DNA of 64,000 nucleotides from Dasypus novemcinctus (lineage: Eukaryota > Chordata > Mammalia > Cingulata > Dasypodidae): positions 65,921,087 through 65,985,086 of the forward strand of contig NC_080678.1 of NCBI RefSeq assembly GCF_030445035.2. Reading direction: 5' to 3'. Numbering within the stretch: position 1 is the stretch's first letter; each line of letters starts with the position of its first letter. Below the pieces are notes generated by a model. The model was not told where the DNA came from and did no database searches. It was given only the letters and a program-made list of their open reading frames with translations. Positions 59,690-64,000 of this stretch are shown piece after piece. A program made the position numbers and the translations under genes.

Positions 59690-59940
59690 ACTTACTTGTT
59701 AAGGAAGTTAGAAGCTAATATGCCTCCTCCTTTCTCTTCTCAAATGATGAACTTGGAGGCTACATGTTCTAAATGGCTGGACTACAAGATAGAGGAAGGG
59801 AGCTTGACTTACATCAGATTTTCATAAGTAGCATTAGTGACAAATAAATGTTTATTGTGCTAACTCATTGGAATTTGGGGAGGTTTGTGTTACAGCAGTT
59901 AGCATTATTTGTCCTGTTTGATACAACATACATATTCAAG
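59690..59940 (+). mobile_element. MaLR-like LTR 3' fragment
   Basis: 'aataaatgtttattgtgctaactcattggaatttggggaggtttgtgttacagcagttagca' matches the terminal pattern of MLT1-type LTRs. Confidence 0.5.
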
Positions 59941-59954
59941 CGTTTTCTCCAGTT

Positions 59955-60417
59955 TTGGGTACCCACCTTGAGGCAGGTTAGTACAGGGCAAAGAAGGAAG
60001 ACCCAGCAGACCAGCAGAAAACGCGGTTGCAAGACGCTGCCCAGGAAGCCTCCTAAGGGATCACACAAGACCTTGGCCACGAGATCCCATTTGGAACTCT
60101 TTCCAGTGGAAAGGAGAAGCCCCGCATAACCCGAAACAGACCTCCTCATTGGGCCTCTGAGAACTAACATGCAAGAATTGTAAAGCAACCAATCAGAACA
60201 GCAAACACCTGGGGTCCCTCCCCAGCCTTTGGAAGCAGGAGGAGTAAAGGTTTAAAAGCCTAACCTGGAGCCCCAGGTATGCAGCTTACCCCACAGCACA
60301 CCCGCAGTCTATGTCCAGGACTGTGTACTCTTTCTTGTTTCTTAGTAAACTCTTTACACCCTTGCCTACCCTACGGTGTATCCTTAGAAGGCCAGAACCC
60401 AGAATCTTCCACTAACA
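59955..60417 (+). mobile_element. Solo LTR of class I endogenous retrovirus type
   Basis: A CCAAT-type box ('aaccaatcagaac', about 60188-60200), a TATA-like 'gtttaaaagcc' (about 60250-60260) and an AGTAAA-type poly(A) signal (about 60343) are spaced as in gammaretrovirus-like LTRs. It is much more GC-rich than its surroundings. No gag, pol or env sequence is nearby. Ends are approximate. Confidence 0.5.
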
Positions 60418-62450
60418 ACCTTTCTGTATCTCTAGCAGAAGCTTTCTGATTTCTAAAGGCCCAAATCTACACCCACCAACTTTGAGAAGCCTTCCTAAAC
60501 TCTCCAAATCAAAGGGGAAAACTGACCTGTCTCTCTAGTTTGACCTGTCTCATCTAGTTTGAAATATTTATTAAGCGTTTATTTCTCATGGCATAGAATG
60601 GCCTGGATTATTGTTTACCTCTTCCCATGGTTGTGATTTGTCCTCTAGCTTCATTATGACTCTAGCTTCATTATGATTCCTACATCTTTCACTACTTTGT
60701 GAACCCTCCCCCAGCCCAGGCCTGGGACAAAATGCTTGCCAGCAACTCCTAATTATTAATTTCATGATAGATGGAATAATCCCATCATGTTGAGGCATGA
60801 TGAAGTAGATGGTTTTATTTTTCAGAAAATTTTAGATAAAACTTTTGCCTTTCTACAACTATTTTATCACAATGCAAGTAAATTGAATTTGATGCAAGAA
60901 ATTAAACTAAGTGGTTACAAATGTCATTTAGCCATTGTTTCTCTGAAGTGGCAATTTAAATGGTAATCAGTGGTAGTCACCACAGAAAACTGCATACCTT
61001 CAGTGTTTCTTGAGTTATCTCTCACTGACCATTAAATATTAAGTACATAATAGGGCAATCCAAACTCCCTATTATAGGTGCAAAAATATGGACCAGGCAC
61101 TCAGTTTGTCTAGGTTTGCTCTAAACATTTACATATCAAAAGTGTCTCCGAATTATTCTACATGCAACGCCAAAGGCATTGTTATATAGTCCTTGGGCAA
61201 TCTTGTCTCTAAAGCGACCAGGGATATTATAATAGCAGATGAATAGTTTGAAAATTCATAAAGTGAAATGAGCTCTTTACTTTAGATTCAAATTTTGAGA
61301 TTCTAAGTCCCTTTGAACATATTTCTATTTATGAGATCAAGCTGTTTGCTACCAGTCCTACCTGGCTCTTTCATGCTAATTGAGCTGATATGGTTGGGTT
61401 TTTTTTTTTCCTTTTTAATTATTTCATCTGAATACATCTTAGAAACCTCATAACTGACCCACCAGGAAGCACAGAAGCATCAAGTTGAAAGGGAAGAGAT
61501 ATATTTCTCTCCAGAGCTATGCTCACCCCTTGTCTATAAAATATTAAAAATGAGGCCATGTCTTATGTCCACGCCTTATATCTTGTTCATCCTCCACCCC
61601 ATAATGAGGCAGATAGAACATTGATGGAAGTCTCTGATAGCCTTTCCAAGGTCACTGCACCCACAGCTGACCAATAATAAGCTTCCCCCTGAGTATATCT
61701 GAAAATATGAATCTTTTTTCCAAATTGAATTGTAGAGACTAAGGTAAAAGGAGGTTTATTTCGTTTTATGCTCTTGCTCTGAAAAGTCAGGTGTAAGTCA
61801 AACTTTATTTGAAATGCACTAGGGAAGCTGGCTATGTAAAGAGTCACTAGGTTAATGTGTTTATATTTTGTATAATCACCATTGTATCACCTGGGAATTT
61901 GGTAAATTGGCTTCTGAAAGAAAAGACTGCCTGCTTTGAGTTATCAAGAGTTCCATGACACTTTCATTTCTTTGTTGTATCTATTCATGGGCTGACAAAA
62001 AATTTACATGCTCCCTCTCTTCTCAGATTTCCTCTATTATTTCATAGCTCTGCTAATCATTAGCATTATTTTATCACAAAATTTGTCAGGGTGTTTTAAT
62101 GGTGGTATTCACTATTGGGATGATTTCTGCCACTGTGAAATCAAATGTAAGGCACTTAATTCATGGGCCTAGATGACAGCTGTGAGATTCTAAATTTTTG
62201 CGATTCAAACGATTTGGCATTCAAAAGGACACAAAATAAGTAAGAGTTCATTTTTAAAATGGATTTTGATTATTTCCATATTATGTTACTAAGTTATAAT
62301 TTTGTATTAAATTTGACATGAATCTCAGCTTTCACAGAGAGATTCCAGGAAGCATCATTTCTTGGAGAAATGTTCTGAACCCTGAATTGTTACTATTTCA
62401 ATAGATTAGTAAAATGATAGTAATAGATCAGTAAAGAGAATGAAAGAGAT
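60418..62450. other. No gene recognised
   Basis: Unassigned, AT-rich, with a poly(T) run near 61399. Confidence 0.5.
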
Positions 62451-62454
62451 CAGG

Positions 62455-62545
62455 TAAACAGCTATATTCCCTAGAACAATGCCTGGTTCTTAGTAAGCTC
62501 TCAAGAAATATGTGTTGATTGAAAGAATGAATGAACTTACCTGGG
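62455..62545 (+). mobile_element. L2 3' end fragment
   Basis: 'cctagaacaatgcctggttcttagtaagctctcaagaaatatgtgttgattgaaagaatgaatga' is a clear L2 terminus. Confidence 0.65.
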
Positions 62546-63329
62546 TTCAACATTTTTTAAGTGACAATAAAACATCTAGTCTCTCTGATTTCTAAGTCCT
62601 TTCTATAACATTTCCATCTCAAACCTGGTGAAGTATAAATTGTCCATTTTGGATTTTTGGAGGTTTATTGAAAATCTTGTTTTCTTCATGACAATTTCAA
62701 CCAAATTAACTCACTGTTGACAATAATATAAAGAGAGGCGAATTGTACACTAGGCATATTGGAAGATAAAACTGTGAATTCTACTACCAACTAAAACCTA
62801 TTTTAAGTCAAAAGAAAAGAGCTTCTGTAGAAGCAAAAATCAGACAAAGACTCATTCACTTTAGATTTCAAATGGTACTGGAAAAGAAAGCACAGCTTGA
62901 ATAAATTCTAAGTAAGAGATTTGACTGACCAGCTAGCCCACACTGTTGCACAGCACAGATAAGTTATTCAGCATGCAGGTACTCTGCAATTGTCACCTAT
63001 TATTGCTGTTAAGGAAGCATCAAGGAGATGGTCCTTCTTGATTTCCTTGTCAGCCCTTATAGAACTTTGTCTCCAATGGGTCTTTGTCTATGATTGTCTT
63101 ATATACTACCTGGCAATTTTCTTCTTGCCTTGTTCAAATTTATTTATCATCTTATTTTCCCTAGTATACTGTGAGCTAATTAAATGAAGAGAGGGTATTT
63201 TTTTTTTAGTGTTTCACCACAGAACCTAACACAGTACCTTGCACGTAGTATTTAAAGGATGGAGCAAAGAAGGAAAGGAACAATGAAGAAATCAAGGAAG
63301 TAATTGCAGTTTCAAATAACAGCTTACAT

Positions 63330-63490
63330 GTATTGAGTCTTGACATATTCCAAGTTCTTCTCAAGCTGCCTAATATAATCCTATCAGTAAATGAATGTAG
63401 GCATCATTAGCTCTGTTTTACAGATGAGAAAGTTGTGGGTGGAAAAAGATAAGTGACTTTCCAAAGGTCTTATAGTCAGTAAATTACATG
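63330..63490 (-). mobile_element. MIR SINE
   Basis: Antisense MIR: 'ttacagatgagaaagttgtggg', 'aagtgactttccaaaggtc'. Confidence 0.6.
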
Positions 63491-63534
63491 TAGTTCTCTG
63501 AAATAGTTCTTCCAATAATCAGTGCTGCCTGTAA

Positions 63535-63640
63535 GGAAAGAAAAGAAAGAAAGAAAGGATGAGTGAAGGAAGGCAGAGAGGAAGAAGGGAATGCAGGAAG
63601 AAATAAGAAGGCAATGTGGCAGGCAGGAAGAAAGGAATCC
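63535..63640 (+). repeat. Purine-rich (GAAA/GGAA)n simple repeat
   Basis: Imperfect runs of gaaa, gaagg and ggaa. Confidence 0.8.
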
Positions 63641-63959
63641 ATTTGGAATGAGCCTAATAATCAGGGATACAATTTGATCATTTGCAATGAACTATTGCAG
63701 TTCCTATTTAAGCTTTTTGCATATGGACACTTGTAATTACAGGGTGGAAGTAGATTCTTGAGACATTACCTTGGAAAAATTCACTTCTAATGAGTTCAGT
63801 GGTAAGTTTTTCTCAGATAGAAGATGACTTCCATATAAACAAAACTAAAACCTAGAGTTACACCAAATCTGTCACCTTAAATAACCTGGGATTGCAGCCA
63901 TGGAGAAAGGATAACATGTTAATTGCCTTTAACTAATCAAGAGGTTTTAGCCAGGATGT

Positions 63960-63980
63960 TTTTGTTGTTGTTGTTGTTAT
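63960..63980 (+). repeat. (GTT)n microsatellite
   Basis: Six to seven gtt units near the window end. Confidence 0.85.
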
Positions 63981-64000
63981 CACTGTTTTTAAAGATTCAT

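Noticed and set aside
1..64000. A new multi-gene host or microbial system
   Set aside because: Every coding-like stretch I could read is L1 or mitochondrial; the unusual biology here is in how the retroelements were assembled.

Overview
The window is mammalian nuclear DNA with no recognisable host protein-coding exon. Its tRNA-related SINEs closely resemble the DAS-SINEs I know from the nine-banded armadillo, so the source is probably Dasypus or a close xenarthran. This rests on recalled family features, not a database search. Almost everything interpretable is retroelement-derived.

The left third (1-19213) is a four-level nest. An old antisense L1 (1-85 / 19067-19213) was hit by a chimeric retroelement: a full-length U6 snRNA copy (18962-19066, minus) joined to the 3' part of an L1 (18960 down to 770) and then about 320 bp of apparent 3'-transduced flank ending at an AATAAA signal. 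A 16-bp target-site duplication (TSD) with one mismatch brackets it. Two DAS-type SINEs (414-757, 2777-3030) and a 14.8-kb L1 composite (3340-18117, plus) later inserted into the chimera; the composite has a perfect 14-bp TSD.

The composite holds two closely similar L1 copies head to tail. Unit 1 has a 5' UTR, an intact ORF1 and an ORF2 cut at codon 637. It is joined at base 8389 to the exact 5' end of unit 2. Unit 2 has a 51-bp CpG-rich promoter-region array, an intact ORF1, an ORF2 broken only by one in-frame TAG (codon 986), and a 3' region of up to 2.8 kb. ORF1p (RNA-binding) and ORF2p (endonuclease and reverse transcriptase) are the two L1 proteins; one bears on every other LINE and SINE here as the likely machinery that mobilised them.

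19407-23018 is a nuclear copy of mitochondrial DNA (numt) in the order tRNA-Phe, 12S, tRNA-Val, 16S, tRNA-Leu, ND1, tRNA-Ile, tRNA-Gln(-). 23185-24545 holds L2, an unclassified 0.64-kb insertion, a MaLR-like LTR and MIR. 26170-33650 is a second L1 nest containing two internally deleted L1s. 33650-48340 is mostly old degenerate DNA with L1M, L2 and MIR remnants and one SINE. 48359-49388 holds a DAS SINE and a four-unit tandem SINE under one TSD. 49870-60420 holds MaLR-like and ERV1-like LTRs, an old antisense L1 and three-prime L1 fragments of the same family as unit 2. 60430-64000 is low-information sequence with L2, MIR and simple repeats.
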